Source: Thermoplasmata archaeon
GTDB lineage: Archaea; Thermoplasmatota; Thermoplasmata; Halarchaeoplasmatales; Halarchaeoplasmataceae
Direction: 5' to 3'
Assembly (NCBI GenBank): GCA_003552585.1
Contig: PUNK01000044.1
Span: forward strand, 1 to 35,791
Length of the DNA: 35,791 nt
Below the pieces are notes generated by a model, which was not told the origin of the DNA, did not search any database, and saw nothing but the letters and a program-made list of their open reading frames with translations. A program made the translations under genes and the position numbers. This document shows positions 26,188-33,056 of this stretch, in pieces; position 1 is the first letter of the stretch; every line of letters starts with the position of its first letter.

Positions 26188-28067
26188 AGCTACTGTTGAT
26201 CCACTCTGATTATTTGGAATACGAGGTTAAGAAAGACACACCTGTGGCTGAGGATATACCTGAAGAGATGAAGAAAGGCCGCATGGATGAATGTTTGTCT
26301 GTTTTCACAGCTGTGGAAAAAAACGATGAAGGTAGAGAGGAGGACGTTATAAAACAGGGTGTGCAGGAGGTTAAAGATGTGGCTGAACAGCTTGGCATAG
26401 AAAAGATCATGCTGTATCCATATGCCCATCTTAGCCCTTCGTTATCTTCTCCGGATACAGCAGTTAAGGTATTGAAAGGTATGGAGGAATCCTTATCCCA
26501 TGAATATACCGTGCATCGCTCACCCTTTGGTTGGTATAAAGCTTTCAAACTGAGCTGTAAAGGTCATCCTCTCTCAGAATTATCAAAAGAGATCGTACCT
26601 GAGGGAGAGAAAGAAGTGGTTGTCTCAAGGGCTTTGGAAGCTGAAGAGGAGATGGAATCTAAATGGGGGGTACTTGATCTAAATGGTGATTTCCATAAGG
26701 TGAATGTAGGGAATACTGTTGAAGGATATGATTTCAGAGGAAACGAAGGCCTCAAAAATTTCTTAAGATATGAAGCAGGTGGTAAACGAGCTGAAGGTAG
26801 AGAACCGCCTCATATCAAGTTGATGCAAAAGCACGAGCTAGTAGATTACGAGCCAGGCTCTGATCCCGGGAACCTTAGGTATTATCCCAAAGGACGTTTG
26901 ATAAAAGGACTTCTGGAAGATTACGTAGGCACTGAAACAAGAAAATATGGTGCTATGGAGATAGAGTCACCCATAATGTACGACATGAATCACCCCACTT
27001 TGAAGAGTTATCTGGATCGGTTCCCAGCAAGGCAGTACACGATCGAGACTCCGGACAAGGACGTTTTTCTGAGGTTTGCTGCTTGCTTCGGTCAATTCCT
27101 TATGGCCAAGGATATGACGGTTTCTTACCGAAATCTACCGCTGCGGCTTTACGAACTCACACGTTATTCATTCAGGGTGGAGCAAAGAGGGGAACTCAGC
27201 GGGTTGAGAAGACAGAGAGCATTTACGATGCCCGATTCCCATGCGATATGCAGTGATATGGAGCAGGCTAAAGAAGAGATGATGACTAGGATGGATCTAG
27301 CGATGTCCGTCATGAATGGCATAGGTATAGATACGCCGAACAGTTTAGAACTGGCCATAAGATGTACTCGTCAATTCTTCAACGAGCATAGGGGTCATCT
27401 TACGAGACTGGTTAAAAACTATGGAAAGCCCGCTTTGATCGAGATATGGGAAGATCAGTTTTTCTACTTCGTACTTAAGTATGAATTCAATTATATAGAT
27501 CCCTCCGGTAGAGCTAGCGCTCTCGTGACAGATCAGATTGATGTTGAGAACGCGCCTAGATACGGGATAACATACGTGGATGAAGATGGTAAAGAGAAAC
27601 ATCCTTACATACTTCATCTCTCACCCAGCGGTGGTATAGAAAGGGTCATGTTCACCCTACTAGAGATGGCTGGAGAAGTCGAATCTCGAGGAGAAAAACC
27701 AAGTTTTCCATACTGGCTCTCACCGACGCAGGTCAGGTTAGTACCAGTTTCCGACGAACAATTAGATCACGTTAAGGAGCTGTCAGAAGAGTTTGAGGAT
27801 GTGAGGGTCGATATCGATGACACAGATAGGACCGTGGGAAAGAAAATTCGCGATGCGGAAATGGAGTGGATACCCTATGTGGTCGTTGTAGGTCCTCGAG
27901 AAGTGGAGAGCGGAAGGTTGTCAGTAAGAGTACGGGAGAGTGGAGATCAGCTCACCCTTTCACTGGATGAGTTGAAACAAGAACTAGCAAACAAACAAGC
28001 GGAGCTCCCTTTCCGCGGCCTGCCATTACCGAAAATACTGTCGAAACGTCCTGTATTTGTAGGTTGA
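26184..28067 (+). CDS. thrS: Threonyl-tRNA synthetase, archaeal type
   Basis: This 627-residue enzyme charges tRNA-Thr. The N-terminal 140 residues are the archaeal editing domain (D-aminoacyl-tRNA deacylase-like fold), with MKLLLIHSDY at the start and YPYAHLSPSLSSP near residue 80. The class II core follows: LRFAACFGQFLMAKD, the motif 2 region RYSFRVEQRGELSGL, MPDSHAIC and motif 3 SPSGGIERVMF. Zinc ligands are the Cys of AACFG and the His of DSHAI and YILHLS. The anticodon-binding domain covers about 515-627. The ATG overlaps the stop of the small membrane protein. Length and editing domain exclude the bacterial form. Confidence 0.96.
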   Translation: MKLLLIHSDYLEYEVKKDTPVAEDIPEEMKKGRMDECLSVFTAVEKNDEGREEDVIKQGVQEVKDVAEQLGIEKIMLYPYAHLSPSLSSPDTAVKVLKGMEESLSHEYTVHRSPFGWYKAFKLSCKGHPLSELSKEIVPEGEKEVVVSRALEAEEEMESKWGVLDLNGDFHKVNVGNTVEGYDFRGNEGLKNFLRYEAGGKRAEGREPPHIKLMQKHELVDYEPGSDPGNLRYYPKGRLIKGLLEDYVGTETRKYGAMEIESPIMYDMNHPTLKSYLDRFPARQYTIETPDKDVFLRFAACFGQFLMAKDMTVSYRNLPLRLYELTRYSFRVEQRGELSGLRRQRAFTMPDSHAICSDMEQAKEEMMTRMDLAMSVMNGIGIDTPNSLELAIRCTRQFFNEHRGHLTRLVKNYGKPALIEIWEDQFFYFVLKYEFNYIDPSGRASALVTDQIDVENAPRYGITYVDEDGKEKHPYILHLSPSGGIERVMFTLLEMAGEVESRGEKPSFPYWLSPTQVRLVPVSDEQLDHVKELSEEFEDVRVDIDDTDRTVGKKIRDAEMEWIPYVVVVGPREVESGRLSVRVRESGDQLTLSLDELKQELANKQAELPFRGLPLPKILSKRPVFVG

Positions 28068-28075
28068 ATCAAACC

Positions 28076-29101
28076 TTATTCACTTGGTTTTAGTATGACC
28101 TTAAGGGACTCTTCCCCTTCAGCGGTCAGACGGAACCCCTCTTGTGCCTTTTCCAAAGGAAGTTCATGGGATATCATATCATTTACTTTCACTTTTCCTT
28201 CGGATATAAGTTCTATAGCTTCTTTGATATCGTCATCACAGGCAGCATAGGATGTTGTGATGGTTATCTCGTCCTTCCACAAATCCCAAACAGGCATAGG
28301 CAGTATCTGATCAGGCTTTAAAGGTGCAAATAAAAGTATGCTACCGCCCCTATCGACTGTTTGGAAAGCCTGTTCCATCGCACCCGGGACCCCTACGCTA
28401 ACAATCACCTTGTCAGCCAGCTTACCTTCATTGGCCTGGCGGACAAGGGATGCTGAAACATCTTCTGCATCGAAAACTTTTGATGCGCCAAACTTTTCTG
28501 CAGTTTTCATCCTAAATTCCGATATATCGGTAGCTATAACCCTTTTCACACCCTTGTTCAGAGCTAATTTAATGTGCAGAAGACCGGACAATCCACTTCC
28601 GATGACCAAAACTGTGTCTTCAGAACCAAGGCCCAAAAATTTCTGTCCACGGACAACACAAGCTAAAGGTTCTATGAACACACCCTCTGAATAACTCATG
28701 TTATTAGGTATCCTATAGACTCCTTTATCCACGTTGATGGATGGCACTCGTATATACTCGGCGAATCCGCCAGGATCAAAGTTAGTGGTGCGGAGTGTGT
28801 CGCACACCGATGTGTGCCCTTTACGACAGTATTTACACGAATCGCAGGGTACGTGGTGGGATACGAAGACCCGTTCTCCTACCTTATATCCGTCAACTTC
28901 CTCACCAACTTCGACTATCTCTCCAGCTATCTCGTGTCCGAGTACCCGAGGAGCTTTCTTGATACGATACCATTCCATCACATCGCTACCACAGATTCCA
29001 CTTGCGTGGACCTTTATCAACATTTCATCTTGGCTGATAGAGGGAACAGGTATATCCTCGATCCGAACGTCGTCGTTGCTGTAATAATTAGCTATACGCA
29101 T
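28076..29101 (-). CDS. Zinc-dependent MDR alcohol/polyol dehydrogenase
   Basis: This 341-residue enzyme belongs to the medium-chain dehydrogenases. Catalytic zinc ligands are Cys37 (SGICGSD) and His56-Glu57 (LGHEIAG). A structural zinc loop shows CDSCKYCRKGHTSVC near 85-100. The Rossmann part has VLVIGSGLSGLLHIKLA near 164, followed by VIATDISEFR with an Asp that favours NAD. It looks most like sorbitol or threonine dehydrogenases. Its ATG lies 3 bases after the stop of the LsrF-like aldolase gene, so both probably act on one sugar-like or hydroxyketone compound; the substrate is not known. Confidence 0.9.
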   Translation of the reverse strand: MRIANYYSNDDVRIEDIPVPSISQDEMLIKVHASGICGSDVMEWYRIKKAPRVLGHEIAGEIVEVGEEVDGYKVGERVFVSHHVPCDSCKYCRKGHTSVCDTLRTTNFDPGGFAEYIRVPSINVDKGVYRIPNNMSYSEGVFIEPLACVVRGQKFLGLGSEDTVLVIGSGLSGLLHIKLALNKGVKRVIATDISEFRMKTAEKFGASKVFDAEDVSASLVRQANEGKLADKVIVSVGVPGAMEQAFQTVDRGGSILLFAPLKPDQILPMPVWDLWKDEITITTSYAACDDDIKEAIELISEGKVKVNDMISHELPLEKAQEGFRLTAEGEESLKVILKPSE

Positions 29102-29104
29102 TTT

Positions 29105-29905
29105 CTACTCGCTTTTCAATTGCTCGAAGAGTTCGTTTGCCTCTTCAGCAGTAGCACCATCGTGTATAATGGATCGTAGAGCTCTGATCATCGGTACTGG
29201 ATACTTGTTTTTCCAAACATTTCTTCCCAGATTGACTCCAGCGGCTCCTTTGCTTATCCCATCATATACGAAGTCAAAGACTTCTTTATCACTGTCCACC
29301 CTCGGACCACCGGCCATAACGACTGGAACGGGACAACCTTCGACCACTTTCTCAAAGTTCTCGCACCAATATGTTTTAACGACTCTTGCTCCCATCTCTG
29401 CAGCTATCCTTGAGGCTAATCCCAAGTACCTAGCATCCCTCTTCTTCAGTTCCTTTCCGACAGCGGTAACAGCCATCACTGGTATACCATAGTTCTCACA
29501 TTCATCCACAAGTTCAGCTAAATTGGTTACTGTTTGAGTCTCATATTCACTGCCTACGAAAATGGATATTCCTACTGCAGTGGCGTTTAGTCTGAGTATC
29601 TCTTCTATAGATGTTGTTATCTCCTCATTTGCGAGGCTTTCTCCGATAACACTGGGACCACCAGATACTCGAAGTATTATGGGCTTTGAGTTGTCAGGGG
29701 GTATGCAGTTCCTTAATACGCCTCTGGTAACAAAAAGGGCGTCGGCATACTCCATCAAAGGCTCAACTGTCTTACCCGGTTTTTCTAATTTCGTGGTAGG
29801 TCCCTGGAAGTACCCATGATCTATCGGTAAAAAAAGACATTTACCGTCCTTCTGTATTAACTTTGACATTCGGTTTTTGATTCCCCATTCCATGTTATTC
29901 ACCAT
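29105..29905 (-). CDS. LsrF-like class I aldolase (DhnA/DeoC-LacD superfamily)
   Basis: This 266-residue TIM-barrel aldolase resembles LsrF, the thiolase of the autoinducer-2 breakdown pathway, more than the archaeal ADTH synthase or FBP aldolase. The shared stretches I recognise are DHGYFQGPTTKLE, TRGVLRN, GSEYETQTVTN, RIAAEMGARVVKTY (Schiff-base Lys in KTY), and GCPVPVVMAGGPR. A true AI-2 role is doubtful because no other lsr gene is here; a C5-C6 ketose phosphate is a fair guess. The gene is first in an operon with the MDR dehydrogenase. Its ATG has AAGGT 7-8 bases upstream; a second ATG four codons later is possible. The first four codons lie in the 120-base repeat. Confidence 0.87.
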   Translation of the reverse strand: MVNNMEWGIKNRMSKLIQKDGKCLFLPIDHGYFQGPTTKLEKPGKTVEPLMEYADALFVTRGVLRNCIPPDNSKPIILRVSGGPSVIGESLANEEITTSIEEILRLNATAVGISIFVGSEYETQTVTNLAELVDECENYGIPVMAVTAVGKELKKRDARYLGLASRIAAEMGARVVKTYWCENFEKVVEGCPVPVVMAGGPRVDSDKEVFDFVYDGISKGAAGVNLGRNVWKNKYPVPMIRALRSIIHDGATAEEANELFEQLKSE

Positions 29906-30014
29906 TTTTACTACCTTACAAAACAGTAGGATATTTATATTTTATCAATACTGACTATCGATATGACATTCCATTATATCGAATTCATGACAACATGTCA
30001 TGCAACAGAGGATT
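29895..30014. repeat. 120-bp direct repeat, copy 1 (divergent promoter with gene starts)
   Basis: This segment equals 31012-31131 at 118 of 120 positions (differences are T/G near 29909 and A/T near 29995). It contains the first codons of the LsrF-like gene, the whole divergent promoter with TATA-rich ggatatttatattttatc at 29929-29946, and the first 17 codons of the RNA-binding protein gene. Together with copy 2 it brackets a 997-base insert. Confidence 0.95.
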
Positions 30015-30019
30015 GTTAA
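29963..30019 (+). pseudogene. Truncated 5' end of the COG1325 RNA-binding protein gene
   Basis: The repeat copy carries the start of the gene found intact at 31080. It reads the same first 17 codons (MTFHYIEF...HATED), then one changed codon and a TAA at 30017. It is a by-product of the duplication that brought in the insert and is not expected to be functional. Confidence 0.85.
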
Positions 30020-30130
30020 GGATATATGGATTGCTAGGACAATAATATTTGAATCAAATAATTAAGATTAATAATTTATTTTTTAAGAATCATGGCTAAA
30101 AGGATTTTAACTTTACAGCGATTTGAAATT

Positions 30131-30171
30131 ATAGAAAGCCCATTTTTATTCTTTTATTAGGGCTTCCAAGA
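30131..30171. other. Inverted repeat in the insert upstream region
   Basis: The arms gaaagccc and gggcttcc flank a 26-base AT-rich loop, with one mismatch. It lies between the repeat copy and the insert gene. It could end transcription entering from the left or mark an old element boundary. The remaining 30015-30250 holds a 22-codon open frame at 30092 that I do not consider a gene. Confidence 0.3.
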
Positions 30172-30190
30172 TAACATATCAAGATAATCC

Positions 30191-30206
30191 AAAAAATATA
30201 TATATG
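30191..30206 (+). promoter_or_regulatory. AT-rich promoter candidate of the insert gene
   Basis: The sequence aaaaaatatatatatg lies about 60 bases before the ATG at 30260; a second TATA-like box (tagatttatga) lies 40-48 bases before it. Either would give a short leader ending in the ribosome site aggtgat. Confidence 0.3.
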
Positions 30207-30259
30207 CCTGGTAGATTTATGAAACATTCAAGAAAAATAAAATTAACCAGGTGATAAAA

Positions 30260-30937
30260 ATGAGCAATGGATTATATGGCTATCTGGACTCAGATGAGAA
30301 TATTTTGGCTAGACTCGGACCCTTTATAGCAACCGACCAGAGAGTTATTAGGTATGAAGAATTGGATACTGCCTTTTTAAATGACCATTCAAATGCGTTG
30401 GACCTTTCGTATGGAACCATAACCTCTGTAGGAATTCAATCAATAAAAACATCTCTAAAATGGTTGATCGGAGTCGGGGTTTTTTTGGTATTTATAGGGG
30501 TCTATTTATTTATGGAAGGGATATCAGATACTTATGGTATTCTTTTAATGATGGGAGGCATAATTATTGCTATTTTAGGTTATTTCTACCAGCCTAAAGA
30601 TTATTACTTTGGTCTTTATGGGAAAGAAATTCCTACCGATGTAGGTTTTATGTTTTTTAGTCAAAATAATGAAAAAGCAAATGTGCAAAGTCCATGGGTT
30701 ATACAATTCAAAGATATTCCCAAAGCCCAGATGATGAATTTTGTAAAAGTTATTCATAAACAATTAAGAGAGAGAGGATTACGAGAAAAAGAGGAATTAG
30801 AGGATTATAACCATGTTGATATCCACGAAAAACCAATTACCCAATATTTCGTTGAGAATCAAGGGTCAAGGAATGAAGAAGATCTCGACCCTGGTGAAGA
30901 TTTCAACCAATATAAGGGTATTTACGGTCTAGATTAA
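30260..30937 (+). CDS. Two-span membrane protein with PH-like N-terminus, unknown function
   Basis: This 225-residue protein is the only gene of the AT-rich insert. Residues 1-65 read like a bacterial PH-type segment (SDENILARLGPFIATDQRVIRYEE, then strands with ITSVGI). Two adjacent hydrophobic spans follow (about 67-87 and 92-112, LIGVGVFLVFIGVYLF and ILLMMGGIIIAILGYF). A second beta-rich part with WVIQFKDIPKAQMMNFVKVIHKQL comes next, then a charged tail. This split PH-domain layout is common in small membrane proteins of unknown role. The ATG at 30260 is preferred to the GTG at 30251 because that GTG forms part of the AGGTGAT ribosome site. Composition differs from its neighbours, suggesting recent arrival. 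Confidence 0.75.
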   Translation: MSNGLYGYLDSDENILARLGPFIATDQRVIRYEELDTAFLNDHSNALDLSYGTITSVGIQSIKTSLKWLIGVGVFLVFIGVYLFMEGISDTYGILLMMGGIIIAILGYFYQPKDYYFGLYGKEIPTDVGFMFFSQNNEKANVQSPWVIQFKDIPKAQMMNFVKVIHKQLRERGLREKEELEDYNHVDIHEKPITQYFVENQGSRNEEDLDPGEDFNQYKGIYGLD

Positions 30938-31011
30938 GAAATGCTCAAAATAATGACACCGATTCGAAGGGATTCGAACATATCGATAATAGGTGTTTGA
31001 ATAGAATATAC

Positions 31012-31131
31012 TTATTCACCATTTTGACTACCTTACAAAACAGTAGGATATTTATATTTTATCAATACTGACTATCGATATGACATTCCATTATATCGAA
31101 TTCATGACAACTTGTCATGCAACAGAGGATT
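31012..31131. repeat. 120-bp direct repeat, copy 2
   Basis: This copy drives the intact RNA-binding protein gene. It still contains the reversed first codons of the LsrF-like gene (31012-31022), which are out of place here, showing that it is the duplicated copy of the promoter region or the original right-hand half. Its TATA-rich box is at 31046-31063, about 26 bases before the ATG at 31080, so the message is probably leaderless. Confidence 0.95.
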
Positions 31132-31517
31132 TGACAAGAGTAAAGGAAGCACTCCATGCTGTAACCCTCCATGAGGTGGAATGGGAGAAAGAAGAAGCTG
31201 AAGGGCACTATGGGAATCCTATATTGATAATCAAAGGTAAGCTTTCCCGAAATACACAGATGGACGATGTTTTCAAAAACCTTCCCGATAGTGTGATAGA
31301 TGAACTTAAAAGAGACCTTTCAAAAAGGATTGATGAGAACTGCAATTTTTTCTTCCGTTTGGACAAGAGTAAGGCTTATCTCGGAGATCTCTCTTTGTCC
31401 ATAGGAGATAACACTATCAGGGTAAGGGCAAGGGTGGAAAGTTATCCCGCTAAAAGAAAAACAGCTTTAAAGAAGATGAGCGAATATTTTGACGATCTTA
31501 CGGAGGGAACAAGATGA
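31080..31517 (+). CDS. COG1325-type archaeal RNA-binding protein (predicted exosome-associated)
   Basis: This 145-residue protein matches the archaeal RNA-binding family COG1325: HYIEFMTTCHATEDLTRVKEAL at the start, EGHYGNPILIIKGKL near 50, and FFFRLDKSKAYLGDLSL near 95. Family members have been predicted to work with the exosome from gene neighbourhoods; direct function here is inference. The ATG lies about 26 bases after a TATA-like box with no ribosome site. Its stop overlaps the start of the SAMP-like gene (ATGA), so both are one operon. Its first 17 codons are repeated at 29963. Confidence 0.85.
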   Translation: MTFHYIEFMTTCHATEDLTRVKEALHAVTLHEVEWEKEEAEGHYGNPILIIKGKLSRNTQMDDVFKNLPDSVIDELKRDLSKRIDENCNFFFRLDKSKAYLGDLSLSIGDNTIRVRARVESYPAKRKTALKKMSEYFDDLTEGTR

Positions 31518-31714
31518 CGATGATCAGCTTGACCGTGGATGGAAAAGGAAAGGTAGATGTAGAAGAGGGAACAAATGTATTCGAGCTGTTAAAACAGATG
31601 AATATCCATCCAGACGAGGTGATCGTATTATCGGAGGGTAGACCATTACCTGAAGATGAAGTGCTCGTCGCCGGTCAATCCCTACGCATCGTTTCCGTCG
31701 TCTCCGGCGGATAG
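31514..31714 (+). CDS. SAMP/ThiS-like ubiquitin-fold protein
   Basis: This 66-residue protein is a beta-grasp modifier or sulfur carrier: LTVDGKGKVDVEEGTNVFEL, then VIVLSEGRPLPEDE and a VVSGG end. The terminal Gly-Gly is needed for adenylation by an E1-like enzyme. Related archaeal proteins act in tRNA thiolation, molybdopterin synthesis or protein conjugation; which applies here cannot be told. It overlaps the RNA-binding gene by 4 bases and overlaps the archaeosortase gene tail to tail by 33 bases. A frameshifted paralogue is at 34297. Confidence 0.87.
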   Translation: MTMISLTVDGKGKVDVEEGTNVFELLKQMNIHPDEVIVLSEGRPLPEDEVLVAGQSLRIVSVVSGG

Positions 31715-32524
31715 AGGTTCTCTTTTGGGTAACGATATGACCGATATTATGTTGTCATGGAATTTAGGCATCATCTCAAAAACTATTAGCATCAATATTA
31801 TCAAGACCAGCACTGAACCGATCTTAGCTACCTGGTGATGAGCAACTTCGAAGGAAGTGATCCCCTCTATTGTCAAATATATCACCAGGAGGTTTCTGCC
31901 TAGATTAGCGATGTATATCGTTGGTAAGACTATCAAAAGCGCCTTTGCTTTTCTCACGACTTCAGCGGTGGTGGTAGCTATCAATGAAAAGGCAGGAGCA
32001 AGTGTCTGTAGTGCAGTACAGGCAAATATTATCGCTACGCCAGAACCTCGGATCGAGACCCTGATCTCTTCGTGATTTATTCTGTAAAACAACGGATTTC
32101 CAGCATAATCGATACCCATCGCGGTAAATTCATATCCCATGAGATTGCCAAGCCATGCAGTCTGATCAGCGACCACTTTGATAAGAGCTCCAGCAGCTAT
32201 AGGTACCCGCTGAATAGAATAGTAAATCAGCATGGCTATCGATATTCCTCCTGCTAGAAAACGCATGACCTCTGGGTCTTCATCCCACTTAAAGGACAAA
32301 CTCTCATGATATGCAAAATAAATAAAAAGTGGTAAGCCGAGCAAACACAGAACTGCATTAACGTTGTCAGATATAGAAAAGAAATAAGGTGCCTCACCGA
32401 CCCAAAAAATTCCCAAAGCGATGTAACCGACGATCCTCATATGATGTTTTCTAAAATAACCTATGTAACCTGAGAGTAATAAGAAGATGCCTATCCACAG
32501 AAATATGTCCGAATATATGGTCAA
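31682..32524 (-). CDS. artA: Archaeosortase (ArtA-like transpeptidase)
   Basis: This multi-span membrane enzyme should cut C-terminal sorting signals of secreted proteins and attach the product to lipid. About eight hydrophobic spans are visible. The catalytic set is Cys169 (IIFACTALQ), Arg210 (NLGRNLLVI) and His229/230 (FEVAHHQVAKIGS), in the order and context of archaeosortase A. The length (280 residues) fits. The start is uncertain: TTG at 32524 lies 11 bases after AGGAG, which is conserved before the copy at 34757, while TTG at 32548 would suit a leaderless message. It is the last gene after a DASS transporter and UspA-like gene. The Asp-box protein at 103 is a possible client. Confidence 0.85.
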   Translation of the reverse strand: MTIYSDIFLWIGIFLLLSGYIGYFRKHHMRIVGYIALGIFWVGEAPYFFSISDNVNAVLCLLGLPLFIYFAYHESLSFKWDEDPEVMRFLAGGISIAMLIYYSIQRVPIAAGALIKVVADQTAWLGNLMGYEFTAMGIDYAGNPLFYRINHEEIRVSIRGSGVAIIFACTALQTLAPAFSLIATTTAEVVRKAKALLIVLPTIYIANLGRNLLVIYLTIEGITSFEVAHHQVAKIGSVLVLIILMLIVFEMMPKFHDNIISVISLPKREPLSAGDDGNDA

Positions 32525-32587
32525 TTTTGCTTCAACTCCTGTTAACAATGTAATTTAGAGTTGCTTGTAGATATAATTTTTGTTGCT

Positions 32588-33055
32588 TTAGAGTTTGATA
32601 ACCCTTTTTTTATTTAACTTTTCTAGTATTTCTTCAGTAGTACTGCTTCCGAAAAGCTTGTCAAGCTTTCCCTTCTTTTTGTCGTGGATTATAACTATCT
32701 GTGCATCCTGGCGATCGAATTCTTTGATGATCTCTTCAGAGATATGTTCACCGGTTCTGAAACAGACTTCGGTAGGGATATCAAAGGTCTTTATGTTCTC
32801 CACCAGATCAAGAGCTATTTCATCTGCACGTATCTTTTTTTCGCTCTTGACCTTCTCGTTCATAGAATTCTTTTCTTCCATACCCACAGTGGCATTTACA
32901 ACCTCATGCGTAGGCAGGACCTCTACAATTTTGATTATGACGATCTTATCAGGTCTCATTTTTTCTATCACTTTGTTTATCTTTTTTAGTGACTCTTCTG
33001 AATATCTACGCTTGTAGCTGGCTATCAGCAACGTTTTTTCTTTTTTTCCATTCAT
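32588..33055 (-). CDS. UspA-like protein, copy 1
   Basis: This 155-residue cytoplasmic protein has the universal-stress-protein-like alpha-beta pattern: KTLLIASYKRRYSEESLKK at the start, DKIVIIKIVE, and a C-terminal IVIIHDKKKGKLDKLFGSSTTEEIL, equivalent to the usual G-x-x-G-S(T) nucleotide loop. About 101 of 155 residues equal the paralogue at 34817. Its ATG lies one base after the DASS transporter stop. Small Usp proteins next to transporter genes often regulate them; that is inference here. Confidence 0.82.
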   Translation of the reverse strand: MNGKKEKTLLIASYKRRYSEESLKKINKVIEKMRPDKIVIIKIVEVLPTHEVVNATVGMEEKNSMNEKVKSEKKIRADEIALDLVENIKTFDIPTEVCFRTGEHISEEIIKEFDRQDAQIVIIHDKKKGKLDKLFGSSTTEEILEKLNKKRVIKL

Positions 33056-33056
33056 T

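Larger units (their letters stand above)
30015..31011. mobile_element. 997-bp AT-rich insert between 120-bp direct repeats
   Basis: The insert is visibly richer in A and T than its surroundings and interrupts the gap between the LsrF-like gene and the RNA-binding protein gene. It contains one gene (30260-30937) and about 245 bases of AT-rich leader. No transposase, integrase or terminal inverted repeat is seen. Integration by single crossover of a circle carrying the promoter region, or a duplication with insertion during repair, would both give this layout. Calling it mobile is inference. Confidence 0.5.

Noticed and set aside
30206-30254. CCTGGT and ACCAGG inverted repeat that could hide the ribosome site of the insert gene
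   Set aside because: The left arm lies at or before the likely transcription start, so it is probably not in the message; six pairs over a 38-base loop are weak.
30961-30985. Minus strand reads GTTCGAATCCC, like a tRNA T-loop, near the right end of the insert (possible tRNA attachment site)
   Set aside because: The five bases before the loop do not pair with those after it, and no acceptor, D or anticodon arm can be drawn. The insert is bounded by promoter repeats instead.
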